Shown here piece by piece: positions 24,903 to 31,377 of a stretch of 64,000 nt of DNA; the stretch's first letter is position 1; each line of letters begins with the position of its first letter. A program made the translations under genes and the position numbers. The notes below the pieces were generated by a model. The model had not been told where the DNA came from. It saw nothing but the letters and a program-made list of their open reading frames with translations, and did not search any database. Location: positions 372,001-436,000 of the forward strand of contig NZ_CP019511.1 of assembly GCF_002002925.1 (NCBI RefSeq), written 5' to 3'. Source of the stretch: Sphingomonas sp. LM7. GTDB lineage: Bacteria > Pseudomonadota > Alphaproteobacteria > Sphingomonadales > Sphingomonadaceae.

Positions 24903-25028
24903 TCAGGCGCCCTGTTGCTGCTGCCGGGCCAGCTTTTCCGCGCGACGGACGGGGCGGTCCCGGGCTTCGGCGAGGGCAATAGCTCCCCCGCACAGTGCCG
25001 TCAGCACTGCGAACACAACGATGATCAT
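24903..25028 (-). CDS. 41-residue membrane microprotein (psp operon)
   Basis: An ATG at 25028 opens 41 codons ending in TGA. The first half is a single hydrophobic helix (MIIVVFAVLTALCGGAIALA) and the second is basic and glutamine-rich (RRAEKLARQQQQGA). It sits in line between two PspB-like genes with gaps of 24 and 41 bases, so it is probably translated from the operon transcript. No SD stronger than AAGGACC is visible. No family is recognised. Confidence 0.6.
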   Translation of the reverse strand: MIIVVFAVLTALCGGAIALAEARDRPVRRAEKLARQQQQGA

Positions 25029-25069
25029 TTTATCGGTCCTTGGATTTGCTGCGCCGGGCGCAGCGGGTT

Positions 25070-25336
25070 CTAGTTGAGCGGCGCGTCGCGCAGCTTGTCG
25101 ATTTCATCCGCGAGTTCGATGCCGCGGTCGGTGACGATCCGTTCGAGGACGCGGACCCGCTGCTCGAGCCTTTCGGTCTGGGCGGCATATTGGGCGGCCT
25201 TTTCGGCGACCATCTGCGACTCGATCTCCATCTGGCGCTCCTTGAGCTTGAACCAGGGCTTCACGAATACGCCACCTAGGATGGCCAGCAGCCCGCAGGA
25301 GATGCCGAGGATCGGGATGAGCAGGGGGTTGATCAC
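25070..25336 (-). CDS. PspB-like small membrane protein (psp operon paralogue 3)
   Basis: The 88-residue protein has an N-terminal helix (LLIPILGISCGLLAILGGVF), a basic junction (KPWFKLKERQ) and a long coil ending LEQRVRVLERIVTD, then GIELADEIDKLRD. The start is GTG 25336, because AGGAGG lies 5 bases upstream on the transcript; a longer frame would begin inside the neighbouring gene. The terminal signature LERIVTD with LADEIDKLR matches the other small genes and the tail of PspC. Confidence 0.7.
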   Translation of the reverse strand: MINPLLIPILGISCGLLAILGGVFVKPWFKLKERQMEIESQMVAEKAAQYAAQTERLEQRVRVLERIVTDRGIELADEIDKLRDAPLN

Positions 25337-25346
25337 GATATCCTCC

Positions 25347-25670
25347 TCAGTTGTTCTTGCCGCGCAGCGCTTCGATCTCGCGGTCGAGGCCATGCGCGCT
25401 GTCGGTTACGATGCGCTCGACATTGGCCAGGCGATCCTTGACCGAACCGAGCTCGGCGCGGAGCTGGGCGCTTTCCTGGCTGAGCAGCTTGATGCGCTCC
25501 GCCATCTCGTCGTCGCGCTTGGGGTAGAGTGCCTGGCCCCAGCTGCCGTCGAGCGGGTAGCCGTTCTTGATGCGCAGCCAGGTGGTGAGCACCCATCCGC
25601 CGATCGCCACCGATACGATGACTGCGATCATCGGGAAGATCGCCTGGATGAAGGGAAGCTTGTCGGTCAT
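25347..25670 (-). CDS. PspB-like small membrane protein (psp operon paralogue 2)
   Basis: The 107-residue product has a membrane helix (PMIAVIVSVAIGGWVLTTWL), then RIKNGYPLDGSWG, a motif shared with its upstream neighbour (RAKHGYPVENEWKG). A coil ends LANVERIVTD and LDREIEALRGK. The repeated pairing of helix, [KR]xGYPx, and VERIVTD coil shows that these genes are paralogues. AGGAA precedes the ATG. Confidence 0.72.
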   Translation of the reverse strand: MTDKLPFIQAIFPMIAVIVSVAIGGWVLTTWLRIKNGYPLDGSWGQALYPKRDDEMAERIKLLSQESAQLRAELGSVKDRLANVERIVTDSAHGLDREIEALRGKNN

Positions 25671-25692
25671 TTCCTGTTCCTCGTCCTGGCGC

Positions 25693-25983
25693 TCAGCGCA
25701 GTGCGTCGATGTCGCGGGCGGTGCGCTCGGCAGGATCTGTGGCGATCCGTTCGAGCACTGCGATCCGCTCCTCGAGCCGCGAGATCTGGCCGGTCAGGCG
25801 CTCATTCTCCGTGGAGAGGAGCTCGATCTTGCGCTCGGCGGCGGGATCGCCCTTGTGCGTCATGCCCTTCCACTCATTCTCCACCGGATAGCCGTGCTTC
25901 GCGCGGATCCAGTTGTTGATCACCCAGCCGATGGTCGAGATCGCGATGATTGCGACGACGAAGCCCGGTCCACCCCAGTTCAT
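25693..25983 (-). CDS. PspB-like small membrane protein (psp operon paralogue 1)
   Basis: The 96-residue protein has an N-terminal helix (GFVVAIIAISTIGWVINNWI), RAKHGYPVENEWKG, and a coil (ERLTGQISRLEERIAVLERI) closing with ATD and a final TARDIDALR. The coil ends exactly at the C-terminus, as in PspC directly upstream. AGGGAGGAAAG lies just before the ATG. Role unknown; the context suggests partnership with PspB, PspC and PspA. Confidence 0.72.
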   Translation of the reverse strand: MNWGGPGFVVAIIAISTIGWVINNWIRAKHGYPVENEWKGMTHKGDPAAERKIELLSTENERLTGQISRLEERIAVLERIATDPAERTARDIDALR

Positions 25984-26012
25984 GGTCTTTCCTCCCTGTT
26001 GACAGCCCCGCC

Positions 26013-26387
26013 TCAGCGCAGGCTGTCGATCTCGTCGGCGAGCCGGGTATTGCGGCTCGTATAGTACATCTCGATGTCGGCGAGCCGGCGATCGATGTCG
26101 CGGAAGGTCGAGCGGACCTGCGCGGTCGAGCGGCTCGGGTTCGAGCGGACGCCTTGCCAGAACTTCTCTTCCTCAGGCCCCTGGTAGAGCCCCGCCGGCT
26201 TGCTCGGTGCAAGCCAGGCGATCAGGAAGTAGAACAGGATTGACGTGCCGCTGGTCGCGAAGGCCAGGAAGACCATGCCGACCCGGAGCCAGATCGCCTC
26301 GATCCCGGTATAGTCGGCGAGGCCGGAGCAGACGCCGCAAACCTTGGAGTTCTGCTTGTCGAGATAGAATTTCGTACGGGCGGACAT
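26013..26387 (-). CDS. pspC: Phage shock protein C with an added C-terminal coil
   Basis: The PspC domain covers about residues 1-70: FYLDKQNSKVCGVCSGLADYTG, EAIWLRVGMVFLAF and a second hydrophobic helix SILFYFLIAWLAP. PspC senses envelope stress and with PspB frees PspF from PspA in enterobacteria. After a linker, residues 85-124 form a coil, FRDIDRRLADIEMYYTSRNT then LADEIDSLR, whose end matches the small paralogues in the operon. The length (124 residues) is normal for PspC. Confidence 0.9.
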   Translation of the reverse strand: MSARTKFYLDKQNSKVCGVCSGLADYTGIEAIWLRVGMVFLAFATSGTSILFYFLIAWLAPSKPAGLYQGPEEEKFWQGVRSNPSRSTAQVRSTFRDIDRRLADIEMYYTSRNTRLADEIDSLR

Positions 26388-26388
26388 T

Positions 26389-26661
26389 TCAGTTCCTCCT
26401 CGAGATATCGAAGGGGCTCGGCTCGGGGCGCGAGGCCGAGAGCGGGCGGAAATCGGGATTGTCGGCAGCGATGATGCGTTCGACGGTGAGCAGGCGCTCC
26501 TCGAGCTGCTTGGCAGTGTAATAGAGCTCGTCGAGAAGCTTCTCGTCCTCGCCGGTGATCGTCGCGGCAGTCTTCCACTTGGTGATATAGTGCATGATCA
26601 CCCAGGGAAGTCCGACGAACAGGATCCCGACGATGACGATGGGCAGGAAAACCTCTTCCAT
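26389..26661 (-). CDS. pspB: Phage shock protein B
   Basis: The 90-residue protein has an N-terminal anchor (IVIVGILFVGLPWVIMHYIT), the W-K-T motif and a cytoplasmic helix LLDELYYTAKQLEERLLTVE followed by RIIAADNPDFRP, matching PspB of enterobacteria (H-Y-x-x-K-W-K and the ERI-x-x-D-N-P-x-[FW]R end). Position directly between pspA and pspC confirms it. With PspC it relays membrane stress to PspA. Only single bases separate it from both neighbours. Confidence 0.92.
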   Translation of the reverse strand: MEEVFLPIVIVGILFVGLPWVIMHYITKWKTAATITGEDEKLLDELYYTAKQLEERLLTVERIIAADNPDFRPLSASRPEPSPFDISRRN

Positions 26662-26664
26662 CGC

Positions 26665-27333
26665 TTATGCTCCCTTGTTCAGGCGGGCCTTCAGCGCTTC
26701 GAGCTCGGCATCCACCTTCTCGGACGAGCGCAGCTCGGCGATCTCTTCCTCTAGCGTCTTGGGCGCTGCACCCAGGCCTGCCGCATCGGCGCGGCCCTCG
26801 GCGAAGTCGACCCGGCGTTCGAGGACGTCGAAGCGCGAAAAGGCATCCTGCATCTTCGAGCCGTTGGTCATCTCGCGCAGGCGCGTCCGGTTGTTGGCGC
26901 TCTCGAGGCGGGCGACCACCGAGTTCTGGCGAACCCGTGCTTCGCGCAGCTTGTTCTGCAGCTTGGTGATATCCTCTTCCGAAGCCTTGAGCGCTTCGTC
27001 GAGCACGGCGATCTCCGTGGAGAGCTGGTCGCACATGTCGGCCGCCTTTTGCTTCTCGACCAGGGCTGCCTTGGCGAGATCCTCGCGGCCCTTGCTCAGC
27101 GCCAGTTCGGCCTTCTCGGTCCAGCTCTCCTGGAGCTTGTCGAGCTTGGCGATGTGGCGGCGCATTTCCTTCTGGTCGGCGATGGTGCGGGCGGCGGAAG
27201 CGCGAACCTCGACCAAGGTCTCCTCCATCTCGAGGATGATCATGCGGATCATCTTGGCCGGGTCTTCGGCCTTGTCGAGCAGGTCGGTGACGTTGGCGGC
27301 GATGATATCGCGGGTTCGCGAGAAGATACCCAT
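26665..27333 (-). CDS. pspA: Phage shock protein A (PspA/IM30 family)
   Basis: The 222-residue coiled-coil protein has the family start MGIFSRTRDIIAANVTDLLD, EDPAKMIRMIILEMEETLVE and a long heptad region. PspA binds and shields stressed inner membrane and inhibits PspF when idle. A stable hairpin lies upstream between the leader microgene and pspA. AAGGAG is 7 bases from the ATG. Confidence 0.96.
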   Translation of the reverse strand: MGIFSRTRDIIAANVTDLLDKAEDPAKMIRMIILEMEETLVEVRASAARTIADQKEMRRHIAKLDKLQESWTEKAELALSKGREDLAKAALVEKQKAADMCDQLSTEIAVLDEALKASEEDITKLQNKLREARVRQNSVVARLESANNRTRLREMTNGSKMQDAFSRFDVLERRVDFAEGRADAAGLGAAPKTLEEEIAELRSSEKVDAELEALKARLNKGA

Positions 27334-27357
27334 AGTGATGCTCCTTCGTTTTATGTT

Positions 27358-27394
27358 CCGCCGGGAGGGATCTAGGGGGTGACCCTCCCGGCGG
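27358..27394 (-). other. Strong hairpin between the first psp microgene and pspA
   Basis: Arms CCGCCGGGAGGG and CCCTCCCGGCGG pair perfectly over 12 bases around a 13-base loop. On the psp transcript it is followed by AACATAAAAC, not a U-run, so it looks more like an RNA stabiliser or partial attenuator than a full terminator. It would separate a short upstream transcript from the pspA message. Confidence 0.7.
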
Positions 27395-27438
27395 GGTTCC
27401 GCTCGCCGGGGCAGGCGGGCGGAGCGACCTGGTTTGCC

Positions 27439-27546
27439 TCAGGCGATCGCCGGGCCAACCGCGCCGGCCATCAGGATGGCGCTGGCGAAGAAGGCGACGG
27501 TGACGGCGAAGAAGGCGTTGCGGACATTCTTTGCTTCGTAGGTCAT
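27439..27546 (-). CDS. 35-residue membrane microprotein, first gene of the psp operon
   Basis: The product starts MTYEAKNVRNAFFA and continues as a single hydrophobic helix (VTVAFFASAILMAGAVGPAI). It is either a tiny membrane protein or an exported peptide. The ATG follows CAGGGA at 9 bases. It begins about 50 bases after the sigma-54 promoter, so it is the first translated gene on the psp transcript. No family is recognised. Confidence 0.7.
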   Translation of the reverse strand: MTYEAKNVRNAFFAVTVAFFASAILMAGAVGPAIA

Positions 27547-27606
27547 GATCTGTTTCCCTGAACCTGGTGTTTTTCGTTGGCCCGTTGGCGGGCTTGCAAA
27601 CAGCAT

Positions 27607-27622
27607 TGCAGGCGGCGTGCCA
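27607..27622 (-). promoter_or_regulatory. Sigma-54 promoter of the psp operon
   Basis: Read on the minus strand the sequence is TGGCACGCCGCCTGCA: the invariant GG and GC dinucleotides are exactly 10 bases apart, as required for RpoN (-24/-12). The first 7 bases match the consensus TGGCACG. The expected start lies about 50 bases before the first microgene. A 12-base palindrome, GTTTTCGAAAAC, directly abuts the -24 side. Confidence 0.85.
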
Positions 27623-27698
27623 GTTTTCGAAAACCGCAGAAATCCGCCGCTTTTGCCGTTCATCGGGCATTCAACCACCGAATATGGCTTGCCAAGAG

Positions 27699-27717
27699 TT
27701 AGGAAAATTCGCCAAAG
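27699..27717. promoter_or_regulatory. Putative PspF upstream activating sequence
   Basis: TTAGGAAAATTCGCCAAAG resembles the enterobacterial PspF site as I recall it (TTAG, a gap, then AATTCGC-x-AA). It is 77 bases upstream of the psp -24 element, a normal distance for a DNA-looping activator, and only 7 bases before the pspF ATG. PspF bound here would also tend to limit its own expression. Confidence 0.55.
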
Positions 27718-27724
27718 GTTCGGC

Positions 27725-28765
27725 ATGGAACGCGCTACCCAAGTAATCGGCCAGTCCGGAGCTTTTCTCGATGCCCTCGAGCGCGCCAGCCGGGCGGCGG
27801 CGCTCGATCGTCCCGTGCTGGTGATCGGCGAGCGCGGGACCGGCAAGGAACTGGTCGCCGAGCGTCTCCACCGCCTGTCGCCGCGCTGGGACCAGCCTTT
27901 GGTAGTGATGAACTGCGCGGCGCTGCCCGAGACGCTGATCGAGGCGGAGTTGTTCGGACACGAGGCCGGCGCGTTCACCGGCGCGACCAAGGCGCGGACC
28001 GGGCGCTTCGAGGAGGCGCATCGTGGCACCCTGTTCCTCGACGAGCTTGGCACGCTGTCGATGGCGGCGCAGGAGCGGCTGCTGCGCGCAGTCGAATATG
28101 GCGAAGTGACGCGGATCGGCTCGTCGCGGCCGCTCAACGTCGATGTGCGCATCGTCGCGGCCACCAACGAGCATCTCCCCGAAAAGGTGGAGAAGGGCAC
28201 GTTCCGCGCCGATTTGCTCGACCGGCTGTCTTTCGAAGTCGTGACGCTGCCGCCGCTCCGCGTACGCCGCGGCGACATCGAAGTGCTCGCCGATTTCTTC
28301 GGGCGGCGGATGGCGTCGGAAATCGGACTGGCCGACTGGCCGGGCTGGGGACCCAACGCGCTCGACGCGCTGATGACCTATGACTGGCCGGGCAATGTCC
28401 GCGAACTGCGCAATGTCGTCGAGCGCGCAGTCTATCGCTGGGAGCGCGAGGGACCGGTGGATTCGATCGAGATAGATCCGTTCAAATCGCCGTTCCGCCC
28501 GCGGACGATGTCGCCGACCGGCAGCGCGACTCTCGCGGCGCCGGCCGAGGCACCAGCCGTGACCGAAGTGCAGGCGCCGGTTGCCGCGTTCGATGGCGGG
28601 ACCGACTTCAAGACCCGAGTCTCCGCGTTCGAACGCCAGTTGCTGTCGCGCGCGCTGGCCGAGCATCGCTACAACCAGCGCTCGACCGCCGAGGCGCTGG
28701 GGCTGACCTATGACCAGCTGCGGCATGCGCTGAAGCGCCACGAGTTGCTGGGGGCGGGGGGCTGA
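27725..28765 (+). CDS. pspF: Sigma-54 activator PspF
   Basis: The 346-residue enhancer-binding protein begins directly with its AAA+ domain, like PspF and unlike two-component activators. It has Walker A GERGTGKE (residues 35-42), the sigma-54 contact loop GAFTGA (82-87), Walker [10 protein letters not shown], and an arginine-finger region. A Pro/Ala linker leads to a C-terminal Fis-like helix-turn-helix ([20 protein letters not shown]). The start at 27725 is chosen because homologues start at this helix. It is divergent from the psp operon that it should activate; PspA is the inhibitor. Confidence 0.93.
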   Translation: MERATQVIGQSGAFLDALERASRAAALDRPVLVIGERGTGKELVAERLHRLSPRWDQPLVVMNCAALPETLIEAELFGHEAGAFTGATKARTGRFEEAHRGTLFLDELGTLSMAAQERLLRAVEYGEVTRIGSSRPLNVDVRIVAATNEHLPEKVEKGTFRADLLDRLSFEVVTLPPLRVRRGDIEVLADFFGRRMASEIGLADWPGWGPNALDALMTYDWPGNVRELRNVVERAVYRWEREGPVDSIEIDPFKSPFRPRTMSPTGSATLAAPAEAPAVTEVQAPVAAFDGGTDFKTRVSAFERQLLSRALAEHRYNQRSTAEALGLTYDQLRHALKRHELLGAGG

Positions 28766-28776
28766 CCATTTTTCTT

Positions 28777-28884
28777 CGTCACCCCGGCCTTGTGCCGGGG
28801 CCCACCAGGCTGCTGGGCGAGAAGCAAGAGGGATGAGCGTTTCCAAGGTGGCTCGGTGGACCCCGGCACAGGGCCAGGGTCACG
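28777..28884. repeat. Palindromic repeat pair (REPIN-like), copy C
   Basis: The left arm CGTCACCCCGGCCTTGTGCC and right arm GACCCCGGCACAGGGCCAGG enclose about 50 bases. It spans 108 bases between pspF and sodB and has small deviations from copy B in both arms. Confidence 0.78.
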
Positions 28885-29001
28885 GTGAATTTGAGGCGAG
28901 GCCTGCCAAAAATACCTTCGGATACGCTGGCGAAACGAATCCTGCGGAGCCATATGGCGCGCATTGCGTTGCCCCTACGAACCCCGAGAGGAGAAACCAT
29001 C

Positions 29002-29616
29002 ATGGCTTTCGAACTGCCGCCGCTTCCCTATGCCTATGACGCGCTGGAGCCGACGATCGACAAGGAGACGATGACGCTCCACCACGACAAGCACCACGCT
29101 GCCTATACCGCCAAGCTCAACGAAGCGGTGACCGAGGATCCCAGCCTCGAAGGCAAGACCATCGAGGAGCTGATGCAGCAGATGGGCAAGGCGCCTGCCA
29201 AGCTGCGCAACAATGGCGGCGGCTATTGGAACCACGACTTCTTCTGGAAGACGATGGGCCCGAACGGCGGCGGTGCACCGAGCGGCGCGCTGGGCGAGGC
29301 GATTGACGCCAAGTTCGGTTCGTTCGACGCGCTCAAGGAGCAGTTCAACACTGCCGGCGCCAACCAGTTCGGCTCGGGCTGGGCATGGCTGATCGTCAAC
29401 GGCTCGGGCGAGCTCGAGATCACCTCGACGCCGAACCAGGACAATCCGCTGATGGACATCGCGCCGGTCAAGGGCACGCCGATCCTCGGCAACGACGTGT
29501 GGGAGCACGCCTATTACGTCACCTATCGCAACGATCGTCCGGGATATCTCAAGGCCTGGTGGAACGTCGTGAACTGGGACGCAGTCTCGGAGCGCTACGA
29601 AGCCGCCAAGGGCTGA
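29002..29616 (+). CDS. sodB: Superoxide dismutase, Fe type
   Basis: The 204-residue enzyme converts superoxide to peroxide and oxygen. Metal ligands are visible in [18 protein letters not shown], and the pair Asp/His in DVWEHAYY. The signature [13 protein letters not shown] is that of Fe-type or cambialistic enzymes. No signal peptide, so it is cytoplasmic. GAGGAG lies before ATG 29002. A strong terminator follows 18 bases after the stop. Confidence 0.95.
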   Translation: MAFELPPLPYAYDALEPTIDKETMTLHHDKHHAAYTAKLNEAVTEDPSLEGKTIEELMQQMGKAPAKLRNNGGGYWNHDFFWKTMGPNGGGAPSGALGEAIDAKFGSFDALKEQFNTAGANQFGSGWAWLIVNGSGELEITSTPNQDNPLMDIAPVKGTPILGNDVWEHAYYVTYRNDRPGYLKAWWNVVNWDAVSERYEAAKG

Positions 29617-29633
29617 ATTTCGCTGATCGAAAC

Positions 29634-29667
29634 AAGGGGCGTCGGACACCAATCCGGCGCCCCTTTT
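29634..29667 (+). terminator. Rho-independent terminator of sodB
   Basis: AAGGGGCGTCGG pairs with CCGGCGCCCCTT (12 positions, one G-U) around an 8-base loop and is followed by TT, closing the sodB transcript. Confidence 0.85.
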
Positions 29668-29672
29668 CCATT

Positions 29673-29811
29673 CTCCCGCTCCCGCTGGGGGCGGGAAGGG
29701 GCCCGCTGCCGAAGGCAGTGGGAAGGGTGGGGGCAGGGATCGATCCTCACCCTTCCGCCGACTGCGTCGGCTCCCTCCCTCTCCCGATGGGGGAGGGATT
29801 CTTGCCTCAGC
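29673..29811. repeat. GC-rich multi-hairpin repeat (CTCCC...GGGAG type), copy A
   Basis: Nested inverted repeats: CTCCCGC/GCGGGA near the left end, CTGCCGAAGGCAG in the middle, GCCGACTGCGTCGGC and CCCTCTCCCGATGGGGGAGGG at the right end. Similar composite elements occur near 50.2 and 56.3 kb. It separates sodB from yciB. Confidence 0.6.
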
Positions 29812-30430
29812 CCTCCGGCGGAAGCGGCGTGTCTTCGGGCTTTTCCAGCTGCAGCCCGTGCTTGAGCAGCATCGGGATGTTGAGCATCGCGAAGACCAAC
29901 GTCGTCGGAATCACCGCCCAGGTCTTGAAGGTGACCCACTGGTCCCACGTCAGCGCGTGGCGCATCGCTTCGTTGAGCACGGCCATCGCCAGGAAGAAGC
30001 CGGTCCAGTTGATCGTCAGCAGCCGCCAGCCTTTGGCCGACAGCCCCGGATAGGCGGTTTCCAGCAGCATCTGGAGCAGCGGCTTCTTGGCGATCAGGCC
30101 ATAGCCCAGGATCACCGCGAACATCGTGTAGACGATCGTCGGCTTGATCTGGATGAAGCTCTGGTCGTGATAATAGATGGTCAGCGCGCCGAACGGGATC
30201 ACCAGCGCTGCAGTGATCCACAGCATCGGCGAGACGTGCTTCGCCTTCCACCACGACAGCAGCATCGCGGCGACCATCGCGACCATGAATGCGGCGGTCG
30301 CCGTGATGATGCGCTGGATCTGCAGCCCGGGCGCATAGCTGTTGACGAGGAAGAATATCGCGAGCGGACCGAAATCGATCAGCATGCGCAGGCCAGGCGA
30401 GAGCGGCGTGCGGGGCGTCGGCTGGTTCAT
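29807..30430 (-). CDS. yciB: Septation protein A / inner membrane YciB family
   Basis: The 207-residue membrane protein has five or six helices and the family's features: ML-I-D-F-G-P-L-A-I-F-F near the start, FGALTIYYHDQSFIQIKPTIVY, LGYGLI, and GWRLLTINWTGFF. YciB (IspZ) affects cell-envelope synthesis and septation in several bacteria. It overlaps the ftsY stop by 4 bases, so the two are probably co-translated. The C-terminus runs into the repeat at 29811. Confidence 0.9.
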   Translation of the reverse strand: MNQPTPRTPLSPGLRMLIDFGPLAIFFLVNSYAPGLQIQRIITATAAFMVAMVAAMLLSWWKAKHVSPMLWITAALVIPFGALTIYYHDQSFIQIKPTIVYTMFAVILGYGLIAKKPLLQMLLETAYPGLSAKGWRLLTINWTGFFLAMAVLNEAMRHALTWDQWVTFKTWAVIPTTLVFAMLNIPMLLKHGLQLEKPEDTPLPPEG

Positions 30431-31377
30431 GCTGGTTTCCGCGGAGAAATGAGTTCTTCGACCCCGGCGATGATGCGGGCGACTTCGTTGGGATCGAACG
30501 GGCGGAGGTCGTCGACCTTCTCGCCGACGCCGATGGCGTGGATCGGCAGGCCGTATTTCTCGGCTGCGGCAACGAGCACGCCGCCGCGCGCGGTGCCGTC
30601 GAGCTTGGTCATGACGAGGCCGGTAACGCCGGCGACTTCCTTGAACACTTCGATCTGGCTGAGCGCGTTCTGGCCGGTGGTGGCGTCGAGAACGAGGACG
30701 ACGTCGTGCGGCGCGGCGGGGTTGAGCCGGCCGAGCACGCGGCGGATCTTGGCGAGCTCGTCCATCAGCTCGCGCTTGTTCTGGAGGCGCCCGGCGGTAT
30801 CGACGATCAGCACGTCGATGCCGGTCGCCGTCGCCTGCTTGACGGCTTCGTAGACGATGCCGGCAGCGTCGCCGCCTTCGGGGCCGGTGATGATCGGCAC
30901 GCCGATCCGCTCGGCCCAGGTCTTGAGCTGGCCGATCGCGGCGGCGCGGAAGGTATCGCCCGCGGCGAGCATCACGCCGTAATCCTGCTCGACCAAGCTG
31001 TTGGCGAGCTTGGCGATCGTAGTGGTCTTGCCGCTGCCGTTGACGCCGATGACGAGGATCACCTGCGGGCGCGGGAACGCCTCGATCTCCAGGTGCCTGG
31101 CGACCGGCTGGAGCGCCTTCTCGATCTCCTCGGCGACGACGAGGCGGATGCCGAGCTCCTCCATGTTGCGCTCATACTGGCCTTCGGCGAGGCGGGCGCG
31201 CACCCGGGCGGCAGTGCCGGGGCCGAGGTCCGAGGCGATCAGCGCTTCCTCGATCTCATCGAGCGTGGCGTCGTCGAGCCGCGCGCCGGACAGGCCGGCG
31301 AGGTTGCCGAGCAGCCGGTCCGACGTCTTCTTGAAGCCGCCAAGCAGGCGATCGTGCCATGAGGGATTGGTGCTCAT
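30427..31377 (-). CDS. ftsY: SRP receptor FtsY
   Basis: The 316-residue SRP GTPase has the N domain, then G1 GVNGSGKTTT, DTFRAAAIGQL, DTAGRLQNK, TKLDGTARGG and a final membrane-targeting region. It docks SRP-bound ribosomes at the membrane and works with ffs and ffh of this window. Unlike the enterobacterial form it lacks a long acidic A domain, which is typical of Alphaproteobacteria. ATG overlaps the mtaB stop (ATGA). Confidence 0.95.
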   Translation of the reverse strand: MSTNPSWHDRLLGGFKKTSDRLLGNLAGLSGARLDDATLDEIEEALIASDLGPGTAARVRARLAEGQYERNMEELGIRLVVAEEIEKALQPVARHLEIEAFPRPQVILVIGVNGSGKTTTIAKLANSLVEQDYGVMLAAGDTFRAAAIGQLKTWAERIGVPIITGPEGGDAAGIVYEAVKQATATGIDVLIVDTAGRLQNKRELMDELAKIRRVLGRLNPAAPHDVVLVLDATTGQNALSQIEVFKEVAGVTGLVMTKLDGTARGGVLVAAAEKYGLPIHAIGVGEKVDDLRPFDPNEVARIIAGVEELISPRKPA

